A stretch of 64,000 nucleotides of DNA from Taudactylus pleione (lineage: Eukaryota; Chordata; Amphibia; Anura; Myobatrachidae). The DNA is taken from the NCBI GenBank assembly GCA_031769625.1, contig JAUIMM010000483.1:3431501-3495500 (forward strand). The letters are read 5' to 3'. Position numbers and translations under genes: made by a program. Each line of letters begins with the position of its first letter. Position 1 is the stretch's first letter. The notes below the pieces were generated by a model. The model ran no database searches, was not told the origin of the DNA, and saw only the letters and a program-made list of their open reading frames with translations. Positions 22,005 through 33,055 of the stretch are shown in pieces.

Positions 22005-22478
22005 ACAGTCAATAGGTCGACAACAGATGGTCGACCGGGTTTAAAGGTTGACATGTTCTCCAATAAGAATTATTGGAGAATTAAAAATAAAAATTGACAG
22101 GTTCAAATGGTCAACACAAAAATAAGACTTTTTTTTTGTAATTTAACCCTCCTCCTGGTGCCTAACCCTAGCTCAACCCTAACCCTCCCCCTGGTGCCTA
22201 ACCCTAGCTCAACCCTAACCCTCCCCCTGGTGCCTAACCCTAGCTCAACCCTAACCCTCCCCCTGGTGCCTAACCCTAGCTCAACCCTAACCCTCCCCCT
22301 GGTGCCTAACCCTAGCTCAACCCTAACCCTCCCCCTGGTGCCTAACCCTAACTCTCCCCTTGGGCAGCCTAACCCTCCCCCAAATGCCTAACCTTAAAAA
22401 TATTGAAAAAACATGCTGACCATTTGAACCTGTCGACCTTTTAACCCTGTCGACCATTTGTCAGACAACCGTTTGACG
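22005..22478. mobile_element. Element with telomere-like core, type B copy 1
   Basis: The left flank has ACAGTCAATAGGTCGACAAC and GGTCGACCGGG; the right flank has inverted GTCGACC words. The core at about 22,145-22,390 is a tandem array of a 36-bp unit on the C-rich strand, about six copies. Each unit contains CAACCCTAACCCTCCCCC and TGGTGCCTAACCCTAG. Because 36 is divisible by three the array stays open in one frame, which is an artefact. Related elements are at 46,722 and 62,985. Confidence 0.7.
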
Positions 22479-22951
22479 ATAAAAAACAGCTCAGATCTGC
22501 CTTACTAATGGTCTAAGTTAAGTCATGAGAGTAGACCTCAGGACTGTCTTTATTATATGTGGTACTTTGTTGTGTTTTAAGCTGTATTTTCAATTCAGGA
22601 AAAATCCACCTAGCTATGCTCCCCTCCATGTGCTTCCCATTAATAATATATTGGCTCAGATTCTGCGATTGTTTTGCATACAGCTCATAGGCAGTAGTGA
22701 CTTTCTGCATGTTTATGCATGTCCGCTTTCTTCTGAGTTGGACGCCACTTGGCTGGATCTGTCAATCCGTGTAATGGGGCGTTTCTGGAAGTGAACTGGG
22801 CGGTGGCAATAGCATACAGGGAAGGGGAGCCTGTTTCTGATGGATTGTTTGCACCTAGCCTGGGGCTGGTGGAAGTGCAGATGCTAATGATGATCGTTGC
22901 AGATGGCTGATCAATGAACGGCACATTAGTTGTCCCGGAAATTCGCATCAG

Positions 22952-23098
22952 CGTAAAGTATAGAGTGTAAGCCTGTGAGCAGAGCCCTCTTACCTCATTG
23001 CCTGTCTGTTATTACCCAGTCTTGTTTTATTACTATTTTGTACTGAATTGTAAAGTGAGACAGAATATGCTGGCACTACATAAATAACGGTTAATAAT
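22952..23098 (+). repeat. L2-type LINE or SINE 3' end
   Basis: GTGTAAGCCTGTGAGCAGAG, GTAAAGTGAGACAGAATATG and GCACTACATAAATAACGG follow the order of vertebrate L2-clade 3' ends. It ends in an ATAATAA simple tail. Confidence 0.6.
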
Positions 23099-23459
23099 AA
23101 GTAGTAAATCGGGCTTCTGTGGCTGTCAGACACTTTGCATGCGACTCTGCAGTATTATAGACTATTTAGTGGTGGAATCCTCATTGGTTAAAGTTGGAGC
23201 TGTCCCACTGCTGTTCATTTCTGCCTGGTGCGTGCACAAAATATAGTCTCCCCTCAGTCTCTCACAGGAACCTTGTTACGCCCCTCCCATCCCTGTTAAT
23301 CCACGGGCTCATCTTCATGGATTATCACCTATTTATCAAAAGGATGTTCTTTCTCCTGGGTTGTAACTGACTGTTTATTTTTTTTAAATAACTCCCTTTG
23401 CTCCTTTAGCAGCTCTTACTACTGCTTACCTCCCTTTTTAGATTCCTCTGAGCTTTTTT
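23099..23459. other. No gene seen
   Basis: No recognised feature. Confidence 0.4.
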
Positions 23460-23755
23460 CTGCTAGCCTCACCTGGCTAGCAGGGTGCCTAGAATGGCAC
23501 CCCGCAACCAGAATCTATGCAGCAGTGCCGCCAGGAGCATCCTTAGGACACTTCAGATGGTCACACCGCTGCCCTTACAGCTCCCCAGAGCATCCCCAGG
23601 ATACTCTGGGCATTGCTGTAATTACCAGCAATCGTGGACCCGCCCCTGTGTGATCTCACACAGAGTGGGTGTGGCCTGCACCTGGCCGGCAAATAATGTT
23701 ATATATATCAAAATGGCCCTTGGCAGAAAAAAGGTTCCCCACCCCTGCTTTAGAT
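23460..23755. repeat. hAT-like fragment sharing sequence with 55,200-55,420
   Basis: Ends AAAAGGTTCCCCACCCCTG, a typical hAT-type right terminus. The interior GGCTAGCAGGGTGCCTAG and surrounding words match, in reverse complement, the segment near 55,300-55,390 (GGCACCCTGCTAGCC). Probably two copies of one unnamed element. Confidence 0.4.
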
Positions 23756-23789
23756 CTCTTCATTAAGGAATCTTCCAATGACATGGGGA

Positions 23790-23950
23790 GGAGGTGCATC
23801 AAACCCTCCAAAGAGGACAGATGGAGAAGTCACCCACAGCAACTAATCAGCTTTGTGCTATCATTTTTTCTGTACTAGATAAATGATAGCTAGAAGCTGA
23901 TTGGTTGCTATGGCCAACACCTCCTCTTAAGAAGGTTTGACACATTTCTC
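23790..23950. mobile_element. Old MITE, AGCAACCAATCAG-type interior
   Basis: Inverted pair CAGCAACTAATCAGCTTTG / CTGATTGGTTGCTATGG around a short centre, as in 56,893 and 57,290. No intact ends. Confidence 0.55.
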
Positions 23951-23954
23951 CCAT

Positions 23955-24838
23955 GGGGCCGTATTCAATTAGCCACGAAAAAGTGCCGTTTGGAGAACAG
24001 TTTTCTCCAATTTGCACATTTCGCCTGTTTTCAAAGTATCTCCATAGTCAATTCCCTGGAGTTTTCGCCTACGCGAAAAACTCCATAGGCAAAAACAGGC
24101 GAAAAAGTTTCTCCAGCAAAAGGCACCAGGGGGAAGGTTATTTTGGGGTACAAAGGTGGGGACTTGGTTCAGAACCCTTTGGACACTCCTATTGACTAAT
24201 AGGGCAAAACAAATTTAAAAAATTGACTTAATTTACCCCAAAAAAGACGTAATTTTTGGGGCAAAAATGAAAAAAGTGTTGGAAAATGGAAATAAAGTGG
24301 GGGGCTTGGTACTTTGGGGGGCTATATAATTGGGACAGGTGTTTTTGAGATTGTACAAGGCTGCAGCAGGTGAACTTTTGAGTTTTTGTTTTTTTTAAAT
24401 CTTTATTATAGAGACATCAAAATATACTAGTACCCATTTCAAGTACCCCAAATTTAACCTCGGTACTTATTTTTCAGAAAAAACATTGCTTTCTATAATT
24501 TTTCTACGCATATGCATATAACAGCCCTTTGCAACAAAATAAGATCACTTTATTGGGGCTACTACTTTATTAGGGCTTCTACTACTATTCTATATTTATT
24601 CCCAGGGTAACTCAAGCTTTTTATGGGGTACAGACTGATTTCCTCCAAAAAAAGAGGCCCTTTTTGCTAGTTTCGCTTTGGAGAACATTCACCTATCCGC
24701 ATTTTCGCGTGTTTCACAATTGAATAGGGCGAAAAGCGGGGACGCGTTTGGAGAAAACATCGCGGCAAAACAGGCGAATGAGGCTAATTCAATCTGTTTT
24801 TTGCCAGACTGTACTTTTTGCGGCTAATGGAATTTGGT
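23955..24838. mobile_element. TIR element, GGCCGTATTCAATTAGCC ends
   Basis: The left end GGGGCCGTATTCAATTAGCC then ACGAAAAAGT matches, inverted, the right end ACTTTTTGCGGCTAATGGAA. The interior shares GAATAGGGCGAAAAGCGGGG and ACAGGCGAATG with the element at 60,661. No transposase found in about 880 bp. Confidence 0.7.
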
Positions 24839-24946
24839 CTTCTACAAATAATCGTTTCAGACAATAGAGTCCAATTTATGGCCAAATGTAGGGAAGCATT
24901 CTGCAAGAAACCGGGAGTCCAATGCTTTGTTTGGTTGTGACACTAA

Positions 24947-25207
24947 TACCCCTTTTACACCAGAGCAAAAACCTGGGTTATCCGGCATTATTCCATGCCT
25001 AAAATGAGCTGATTGGTGGTTTGTGGAGCAGTCACCTCCCACTTTTTATGACCTCACAAGTTTAGCAGGGCAGACCCAGGTTCAGTGTGCACGGGGCTGA
25101 CCTGAGAATAACCCAGATCGATGGTTCTGTGTAAACGGTGCCTGACCTGGGTTGGAACCATGTCTGAAAACCCAGGTCGGACCCGGGTTTTTGGTGGAAA
25201 AGAGGTA
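24947..25207. mobile_element. MITE with TACCCCTTTTACACC ends (261 bp)
   Basis: Left TACCCCTTTTACACC and right GGTGGAAAAGAGGTA are inverted. Flanks are TAA and TTA. Second member of the family at 15,409; shared CCTGGGTT/AACCCAGG words inside. Confidence 0.7.
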
Positions 25208-25379
25208 TTACCCTGCTCTGTACCTGTTCTCCCTACCCCTGACCTTAGATTGGATTTTGCTGTTGCACCTGACCTTTTCCTGTATCCTCCATTTTTTTCC
25301 CCATATCATCAGTCTCTAAGCAAGACTAGCTTGGGGGCCACAATCTGTGGATTGTCTACAGCAAAGCCCATTCATTTTT

Positions 25380-25740
25380 TGTGGAGAACGGTAGGTGATC
25401 CTGTTTAGCAATGCGCCCAGTGTTTATGCGTGCCAGTCACTACTGGCATAGTGGGATTACAACTGCGCTAGCCCTGACAATATATATATACTGTTTTCTT
25501 CATTATGGAACACTTAGCATAAGTACATGTAACTGCCGCCTCACTGCGCATATTTAGTGTATCTCATATATTCCCATATGTAAGATGCATTTTTGTCTTT
25601 CTCTGGGTCTAAACTCAGCTTTAAACAACATGCAAAACTCTATTTAATTCTCTCACCTAGAATTTTTTAGAACTTTAGGAGACATGTAAATAAGCGCCTA
25701 TGAGCTTGTCAATCATTGATCTAATTACACTGTCAGGAAT
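25380..25740 (+). repeat. Unidentified dispersed repeat, copy 1
   Basis: Collinear with 29,440-29,815 on the same strand: AGTGTTTAT, GCCAGTCACTA, GTGCTAG-CCTGACAAT, CTGCCGCCTCA, ATATTTA, CATCTACTCCCATA-like and AAGCTTATCAATCA-TGATCTA words follow in the same order. No coding frame, no TIR. It could be an LTR or SINE fragment. Confidence 0.5.
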
Positions 25741-25929
25741 CTGGATTTTGTTTGTGGGCACAGAAATTGGGCTGTATTGAAGAGGCAGATATGAGTGATA
25801 TCTGTATATGTTGTGCTTGAATTGTAGTGGAGAACTGAATTAGGAAAGTTCTTTATTAGGATGACTGGGCTGGGATCGGCTAAACTCAGATGCCTGTCTG
25901 GGACTGGCTAGGCTGGGTTCAGTAGTGCG

Positions 25930-26190
25930 GCTGGGCAGATTAGAACAGATAACTGAAAAGCCCAAACTGGAACTGGTGTTGCTGGAAACAGGAGTGTTGT
26001 AGAGCAGGTCAACGCTGGAAGCAGGATTAACCATGCTGTGACTGGTATTGCTGGGAGCAGTAGTGCTGCAGAGCAGGTCGGAGCTGGAAGCTGAGTTAAC
26101 CAGGCTGGGACTGGTATTGCTGGGAGCAGTAGTGCTGCAGAGCACGTCGGAGCTGGAAGCTGAGTTAACCCGGCTGGGGCTGGTATTGCT
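25930..26190. repeat. 69-bp minisatellite
   Basis: About 3.5 copies of a 69-bp unit (GGCTGGGACTGGTATTGCTG, then GAGCAGTAGTGCTGCAGAGC, then GGAAGCTGAGTTAACC). The minus strand stays open with a 23-residue repeat because 69 is a multiple of three. No sign of a real protein. The last unit is interrupted at GGTATTGCT by the next element. Confidence 0.8.
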
Positions 26191-26454
26191 GGGTACACAA
26201 TATACTAATGTGTATGCTCTATGTTGACCCATGCGCGCTCCCATTTGGTCGCCAGTCGCATAGTCAGGTCTGCCCTACATGCAGCTCAATCTGTCAATGC
26301 GACCGACGACCCCATACAGTGGGATGCGGCTGGTGCTGACATATCGGCCGGGCACTGGATCGTGTAATGTGTGCCGGCCACCCGATATGTTTGCCCGTCA
26401 CCTGCACGGTCATCTGTCGCATCGCTGGGTACACACATCATTAAGAGTGTACCC
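26191..26454. mobile_element. Small TIR element, GGGTACAC ends
   Basis: Opens GGGTACACAATATACTAATG and closes TTAAGAGTGTACCC; an internal CTGGGTACACACATC repeats the end word. It interrupts the 69-bp minisatellite. Its TACACAC end style resembles the 5,799 group. Confidence 0.5.
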
Positions 26455-26464
26455 ATCTTGAGAC

Positions 26465-27250
26465 ACACTACAGGTCTAGGAGGCAGCAGACTGTCGCACC
26501 TTGGTGTTTGGATTAGCTAAAGCTCCACAGGTGGAAAGCTCAATTAGGAGTGAGACTCACAGGAGCAGTAAGATGCAGGCACAGGAGCAGACCTGTAGAA
26601 TGGAATCCCTAACAATGTAGGAACACAGGAGTCACTGGGTATCCCTGTAACTTGGTGAGCAAACGGTTACAGCAGTACTGATACTTGGAAGCACAGAGTA
26701 GCTGCAGATTGCAGAAAGTAATCCCAGCAGTACTAAAACAGGAATCTCAGGTGGAGCCTGCAGATTAGCATCAGCAATGTGACTTGTTGATCTGGCAGGG
26801 AGCTAGTGCACAGGGAGCGCATAAATAGGAGCTGCAGGTCACAGTGGATGTAAAGAAGCATTCAGATTGGAGGAGATGCGGTCACATGATGAGAGTCAAG
26901 ACTTGCTGAGCTGGGCTTAGTCACACAGTCAAACTACAAACAAAGGCAATGCAGGGAGTGACATGTACAGGGTGATCCAGTAGGCATGGCATGCACAGAG
27001 AACAACAGGGCACACCAGCATGCCATATGAATAAGGTAAGCTGATCCAGGTGAGCAGAGTGTGGCATCCATGAAGCACCTGGAAAAAAAATGTTCATCCT
27101 ATTGATTTTTTGTTTTACCTACTGTATTAATTACTATGTAAATAAAAGGAAATTATATGAGCTCCGCACTGGTACAGTTGAGCTATTTTGAAACGTACCC
27201 CTTTTTGATTATCAATATTAATTGCAACATTACTTCCATGTGATTAGGAT
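26465..27250. other. Repeat-like, no gene
   Basis: CAG/CACAGGAGCAG-rich purine-biased sequence reminiscent of LTR-element leaders, similar in style to 43,206-43,660. No LTR pair, primer-binding site or gag/pol sequence was found. Confidence 0.3.
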
Positions 27251-27256
27251 GTAGCT

Positions 27257-27437
27257 CAGTTATTCCCAACCTCGGTCCTCAAGGCACACTAACAGTCCTG
27301 GTTTTAGTGATATCCATGCTTAAGCACAGATGGTTAAATCAAAATAAGGTACTAATTAAGTCACCTGTGCTTAACTATGGTTATTCTTAAAACCTGGACT
27401 GTTAGTGTGCCTTGAAGACCGTGGTTGGGAACCCCTG
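27257..27437. mobile_element. hAT-like palindromic MITE (181 bp)
   Basis: Left CAGTTATTCCCAACCTCGGT, right ACCGTGGTTGGGAACCCCTG; the two halves are nearly complementary throughout (CCTCAAGGCACACTAACAGT against CTGTTAGTGTGCCTTGAAG). Same family as 15,266, 16,108 and 57,522. Confidence 0.8.
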
Positions 27438-27765
27438 CACTAGACAATGTGTGTAGAAAGCGATGTCGGATGCGGCGGACCCCCCATTGGTGCCGGCATC
27501 GGCAAGTGCATACACACTTGGCGATGCCAGCAATGACGAACGACGGCGGGGGGAGGGGACATGTTGCATTTGGCAGCATGGCATCGTTAACGATATCCCC
27601 AGATTGGACTGCATGTACAGACGACTGGGGATATCATTAAAGACCCGCGGGAGCGCGCATCGTTCGTCGGTAAGTGCATACACACTGGACAAATTGAACG
27701 ATACATCATTGAAAGATATTGATATCGTTCATAAATATCGTCCAGTGTGTGCGGGGCTTTCATTT
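27438..27765. mobile_element. Compound MITE with TGCATACACAC words
   Basis: AAGTGCATACACACTTGGCG (27,503-27,522) and AAGTGCATACACACTGGAC (27,671-27,689) lie in the same direction, and the region closes with CCAGTGTGTGCGGGGCTTTC. It appears to be two overlapping or nested copies of the TACACAC-type MITE. Confidence 0.5.
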
Positions 27766-28833
27766 GAGAATGTGACTATACTACTGAGCAGATATTGAGG
27801 ACATCATTTATAGTTGTTGCTTTTACACCGTTGTGCCTAATAATTCCACCCTTATCCCCGTTACAGTGATTTACTATCTCACTAGAAGACTTTCGGGAGA
27901 TGCGCTGTCAAACTTCCACCACTTTGTGGGCCCCTCGTTTATTAACTATTATAATTAATTTTTGTTTGTAAAATACAGCTCAGATCAGACGCAGTTATGG
28001 CTAAAATGATTAATAAATGAGGGGCACCCCTGGGCTGTGTTTATTACATGTGGCACTGTTGTGTGTTTTAACCACTGGCCTGGCATGGTTGGATCGTTGA
28101 CCACACCAGGCAGCACGTTGACCAACAAATAATGCGACCTGTCAGTAACGCTCAGTAGCCGGCTTCCGGAAGATAATCTTTCAGTATCCTCCACTAGCAG
28201 AGGGACCTCCCGGCCCCAATGCATCCCTGCACCCTCCCCCAGTGACTACCATGCTGCCGAACACTGCTGATAGGTCAGCGTGGCAGGACCCTCAACCAGG
28301 CGGCTACAGAGAAAAGCAGACACTGGGGAAATGTAAGTTAACCTCTTCCCCCCCCCCCCCCCCAGCCCCCATTGTGTACCAGAGGAGCAGCTGCTGGGAA
28401 AATCAGTGTTGCAATGTTCCAAACTCCAACTGCCCGATTAATCGCTGACCAATATAGTAAAAATCGATGTTAAGTGTTTAAAAACAAAATATATATTTTT
28501 TTAGTTTTTTATAAAATCGTGTTGTCCTAATTCAATCCTAAAAAATAAAAAAAAACTATTTTGGAGCGATTTTTTATTTTATTTTAAGACTGGCTAGTTA
28601 TGTTGTTAAGCTGTCTATTGGATTGCAAAAAAATACACGTATAGAAATGTGCTTCAAGTGTATCCCATTAAAATAATAGTTCAAAGACCATCAGGTCTGA
28701 GCTGGAGGAAAATGAAAGTTTATTGCAGGGAGAAAATCTCCATGTGACTCAGCACAGCAATGAAAAGGCTTTATAATCTAATTATAATTTCCATAGAAAA
28801 TGTAGGCATACTTGTGCATTATCTGTGTACTTA
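27766..28833. other. No gene seen; C-homopolymer
   Basis: A 17-base C-run at 28,348-28,364 and A/T runs at 28,490-28,560. No coding sequence or recognised repeat otherwise. Confidence 0.4.
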
Positions 28834-29314
28834 GGGCCTGATTCAGACCCGCTCGCAAGCGGGTCGATGGTGGGGCACTGCGCGTGCGCAAGCTCCAGAG
28901 CGAGTGAGAAATTCACTCGCTCCGGGGCTCGCTACAAACGGGGTGGCTGTCGATGTTGATTGACAGCTCGCCCGTTTTGTAGGCAGGGAGGAGGGTGGCT
29001 GGACAAACGGAGGCGTTCCCGAAGGAACGCCTGCCATTTGTGGGCGGCCCTACTGACATCACCAGTGATGTCAGTAGTGAGCTTCCTGCTCTATTAGAGC
29101 AGGAAGCTCACTGGGGCTTGCGGGAACGAGACCCTACCACAAGGGTCTCGTCGCAAGCCCGTTGGTCGCGACCATCACCTGGCCGCTCGCAAAGGCTGTG
29201 GGTGGTCACCCACAGCTATTCGAGTGGCCAGGAGGCCAGATTAAAAAAAAAAAAAACGGCCGCCCTGATTCAGAGTGAGTGCTCGCTTTTTGCAAACGGC
29301 TCTGAATCAGGGCC
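28834..29314. mobile_element. Hairpin-chain element, copy 3 (481 bp)
   Basis: TTA flanks both sides (28,831-28,833; 29,315-29,317). Ends GGGCCTGATTCAGACC and GGCTCTGAATCAGGGCC. Hairpins in order include GTTGATTGACAG-type, GAGGCGTTCCC/GGAACGCCT, TACTGACATCACCAGTGATG (palindrome), GTGAGCTTCCTGCTC/GAGCAGGAAGCTCAC at 29,077-29,111, GAGACCCT/AGGGTCTCG and CTGTGGGTGGTCACCCACAG. An A-run lies at 29,245-29,258. Confidence 0.85.
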
Positions 29315-29439
29315 TTAGCACGTAAGACCCAACTCCATCTTGTGCCTGGCTATGGCCTGTATCTGCCATTCTTGTGCCTGGCAACAGACACCTAGCGAGA
29401 TGAGTTTATGGGCCGGCATCTGTGAATTGATGCAATGTC

Positions 29440-29830
29440 CCATAATATAGACAGGTGATTGCATTAAGCAGTGCATCCCGTGTTTATCAGTGCCATTCAC
29501 TAGGTGCATAGAGGGTGCACAGCTGTGCTAGTCCTGACAATTGATGAATACTAACTTGTTGTATATGGATCACTCCACATACTACATCTGCCTGCTGCCT
29601 CATAGCCTATATTTATCATTTCTCATCTACTCCCATACATACTGTAAGCTGCAATTTTTCTCATGGTCTGGGAGACTGGGTACTTTACAGCTTACGCGGT
29701 AACCAATATACAACATGCTATTAGCTGACCTCCATCCTTCAGTTATTGGTCGACAGCTTAAAGTCTTAAAAGTTGTGTAAATAAGAAGACATGAACTTAT
29801 CAATCACTGATCTAGCTCACGAAGTGCACT
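29440..29830 (+). repeat. Unidentified dispersed repeat, copy 2
   Basis: Partner of 25,380-25,740, collinear with small indels over about 350 bp. It ends TATCAATCACTGATCTAGC, against GTCAATCATTGATCTAATT in copy 1. Confidence 0.5.
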
Positions 29831-30089
29831 GGAAAAGCTTTTCATGCGTCCTATTGATATTGATTTTTTTTTTTTCTCTGATTTGTAATCTACTTATAAA
29901 TTCAATTTGTGTGAAGAAACCAGATTATGGTGTGCAGTTGACTGGGAATGAGAGCCGCTCTGCCCCCAGCCACCTCCACCCGGGAAACTAGAACCAGCTG
30001 TATTTTACTTTGGGAAAAGTGCACATAGAAATGGGCTTTCATGCCAAATACCTCCCAATGAAGGTACATTATAAGACCTTCAGCACTGA

Positions 30090-30394
30090 GGGCCTGATTC
30101 AGAGCCGGACGCTCTGAATCAGGGCCCTCCTACATGAAAATGGAGCGTCCTCCTGGACGCTCGCATAGCTGTGGGTGACCTCCGTCTGGCAGCCATGCCC
30201 CCGGCACGCCCACCAAAGGGGGCGTGCTGTCAATCAACATCGACAGCACGCCCCCTTTGGTGCGAGACCTGGAGCGACGGCTACCCCGTCGCTAGCCGGG
30301 TCTCGCGCATGCGCACTATGGAGCTCCCTCTGTCATGCGCATGCGCAGTGGGGTAACATCGACCTGCGCTCGCGAGCGGGTCTGAATGACCCCC
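30090..30394. mobile_element. Hairpin-chain element, copy 4 (305 bp, internal deletion)
   Basis: TGA flanks both sides (30,087-30,089; 30,395-30,397). The left end is GGGCCTGATTCAGAGCC; the right end is CGGGTCTGAATGACCCC. It keeps the terminal hairpin, the AAAGGGGGCGTGCTGTC / GACAGCACGCCCCCTTT hairpin, the GCGACGG/CCGTCGC hairpin and the GCGCATGCGC blocks; the central hairpins present in copy 1 are deleted. Confidence 0.85.
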
Positions 30395-30734
30395 TGAGCT
30401 AGTGCATAGTTCAAGTCCAGTTGCAGAGGGAGTATCACCATATGTCCCTTCACACAGTATTAAATATCTTTGAAAGTGATGCAATCTCCCCAATTTAGGC
30501 GTGCTTGTGCGCCCTCTCCATACCCTGTAAGTAGTTGCCAAGCCCACACTGGGTCCTAGGTAAACATCTCCTCTATAAATGATGATCTTGCTGTGTGAAT
30601 CTAGGTACTTCCCAACAAATCTAGGTTCTCGTAATCCAATCTGAGGTGCATGACACCACCAAACAGGACTTGTCACTGCACCTTGGCCGTTTGGGTTACT
30701 TAAATTATGATCAGTCGCTTATATTGATGTGCCG

Positions 30735-31185
30735 GCTTCAGTATGTTATACCACCGGCCGCATGGTTCAAATCCCGAATGTGGGAGTCTGGCAGGGGTGA
30801 AGATCCCGACAGCAGATTGAGGTAAGTAACCCTAATCCTACCCTCCCAACCCTCCTTTAGGGGTGCCTAACCGTAACCTCCCCCCACTAGTGCCTACGCC
30901 CCCTAAGTGCCTAAACCTAACCCCCCACGTCCCCGCAGCCTAAACCTAAGTCTCCCGGGGGGGTGCCTAACCCTAACGGGGGGGGGCTAACCCTAAGTCC
31001 CCCCCGGGAGCCCTAAAACCTAACCCTCTCCCCACCCCCAGCGGCTGTCCAAGCCCGGCTTACCTTCATTCGGTGTGACGGGGGTTGGGTATTCCGACGC
31101 CTGTCATTAGTACCCTGCCGGGATTTGACAGCCTGGAAGCCGGCGGTCAGCATTTTGACCGTCGGCTTCCTGACTGCATCCCGAT
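30735..31185. mobile_element. TIR element with telomere-like core, type A copy 2
   Basis: Flanks contain GCCGGCTTCAGTATG, AGATCCCGACAG and, inverted on the right, GGGATTTGACAGCCTGG and CCGTCGGCTTCCTGAC. The core (30,825-31,035) is C-strand: repeated CCTAACC, CCTAAACCTAACC and GGGGGGTGCCTAACCC. Confidence 0.6.
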
Positions 31186-31299
31186 GTGCCTTTTTTTAAT
31201 TCATTAGGTCATTGCTGATCGGAGTAGAATAGGAGCAATGGTAGTTAAATTGCGTTTATACCAGTTGGAACAGTCTACATAGTTTCCTATTATTGTGTA

Positions 31300-31365
31300 C
31301 TTATATTATTTAATAGTTACTTATATAGCTCCTGTATATTTCATTGCGCTTTACTTTTGGGAACA
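31300..31365 (-). repeat. L2-type LINE/SINE 3' end remnant
   Basis: AATAGTTACTTATATAGCTC and CATTGCGCTTTAC are the reverse complement of an L2-type tail (GTAAAGCGCAATG ... TATATAAGTAACTA). Confidence 0.5.
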
Positions 31366-31379
31366 AAACCATATTGAAA

Positions 31380-32110
31380 CAAAACTGGGAGGTTAGGGTT
31401 AGGCTAGGGGAGGGAGGGTTAGGGTTAGGCACCCCCCCGGGGGACTTAGATTTAGGCGGCGGGGAAGGGGGGGTTAGGTTTAGGCACAGGGGGGAGGTTA
31501 GGGTTAGGCACCCTAGAGGAGGGTTAGGGGAGGGAATTAGGTTAGTTTAGACTTACCTGGCGACAATCGGGATTTCCTCCTCTGTCGGCCTACCGCTGCC
31601 GGGATTTCATACCGATTCCAGTAAGGAGACTATCGCAAAAATCAATGCGGGAGATGAGTGCATTAATTAGGGTTTTTGCAATGTCTTGTGTAAGGGAATT
31701 GGTATGAAATACGGCCAGCGGTTCGATTCCCGTAAGCGGCAGCCCGACAGGAGCAGAGTGAGACGCAGCGGAAGCCCAACAGCGCTGGAAATCCCGATCG
31801 TGGATAGGTAAGTATCCACTAATCTAACCCTCCTTAGGGGTGCCTAACCCTAACTTCCCCTCCAAGTGCCTAACCCCTTCCCCGCTGCCTAAACCTAAGT
31901 CCCCCGGGGGGGTGCCTAACCCTCCCTCCCCCTAGCCTAACCCTCCCGGGGGGGTGCCTAACCCTAAGTTCCCCCCCGGGAGACCTAAACCTAACTCTCC
32001 CCCCCCCCCCCGTGGCTGTCCGCTCGCGGAGCCCGGCATCACTACGATCGGCATCGGGGAAATGCGGGCGTCTACATCTAGATGCCCGGCATTTCACCCA
32101 TGCCGGGATA
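31380..32110. mobile_element. Inverted pair of telomere-like arrays (type A)
   Basis: The left half (31,380-31,560) is G-strand, GGTTAGGGTTAGGC units; the right half (31,815-32,010) is C-strand, CCTAACCCT units. Between them GGGATTTCATACCGATTCC (31,599-31,617) is the inverted partner of GGAATTGGTATGAAAT (31,696-31,711). The whole is a long inverted repeat centred near 31,655. Either two type A elements in opposite orientation or one element duplicated head to head. Confidence 0.6.
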
Positions 32111-33055
32111 AGACAATTGCCTCCCTGTGTAAGATATGGGCGTATTTTGGATATATTTTTTAGATGTATGTAACGGGATTTGGAAACAGCATTCAAACAG
32201 ACAGATTGATTGTGGGGAAAAAAGGACAGTCCTGATTCGGGGATGATACCTAGGCAGCAAGCGTGACGGGGTTGGGTTGATTGTTGTGTTATCAAGAATG
32301 ATTGAGATATCAGGTAGGTAACTACTAGGGGTTAAAGTGGGGCGGAACTGCGTTCCATCTCAGCCTGGCCTCAGAAAAAAGTGCTGGCAGCTGCGGCTGT
32401 TTGAAGACAAAATACTGCACTTTAGCTCTGGAAAGCCCACCTAAGCCCGCCCACCTGTCCTGACTGGCCCGCCTACCTAGTCAGCCACCTAGGTGTCTAA
32501 GTACCCTGCGCCGTCCCATGTTGCTCCCACCCCTTCCCTCACTGCGCCTTCCCCTTTGCTGACATTACCCACAACAACCGTCAGAGTGGAGGGCGGGACT
32601 TTCCTACTGCCGGAACCCTGGCGCTGGAACTTAACTAGAGCCGGCCCTGTCAGCCACACATCAAGTACAGGCAGCTGGAACTGCTACTACGCAGCTGCGC
32701 TGCGTGATTAAGTGATGAAGGCAAGCACTGGGGCTGGTGGTAGTCTTCCCCCTCTGACTGACCCGCTGCGTGCTGCTCACCAGCGCCGCCATGGGAGGAT
32801 TGGGCTGCCAGGATGGTTCCTGCTGGGCTGGTCCTTAGGGTGGCCAGCGGTCAGCCTTCCCTCACAACAACAGCCTGCACGGTGACAGGTCGGGCAAAGC
32901 AGCGGACAGCCAAACACAGGCCCCCGATCAAGCTGCAAGAGAAGCAAAGAGGAGCAGCAGGTAAGCGTTGGGGAACGGGGAGGGAGGGAGGAATTTTGGC
33001 TAAGACACACAAGGGCTGAGGCGAGGGGGCTGATAGACACACTTGGGGCATGGTA
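32111..33055. other. No gene seen; GC-rich
   Basis: Long minus-strand frames here reach into the following minisatellite and are not believable. 32,340-32,960 is GC-rich without a recognised family. Confidence 0.4.

Noticed and set aside
22107..22391. Plus-strand frame with a 12-residue repeat
   Set aside because: Generated by the 36-bp telomere-like array.
25840..26244. Minus-strand 134-codon Ser-rich frame as a mucin-like exon
   Set aside because: Arises from a 69-bp tandem unit; no splice signals, and the array is cut by a TIR element.
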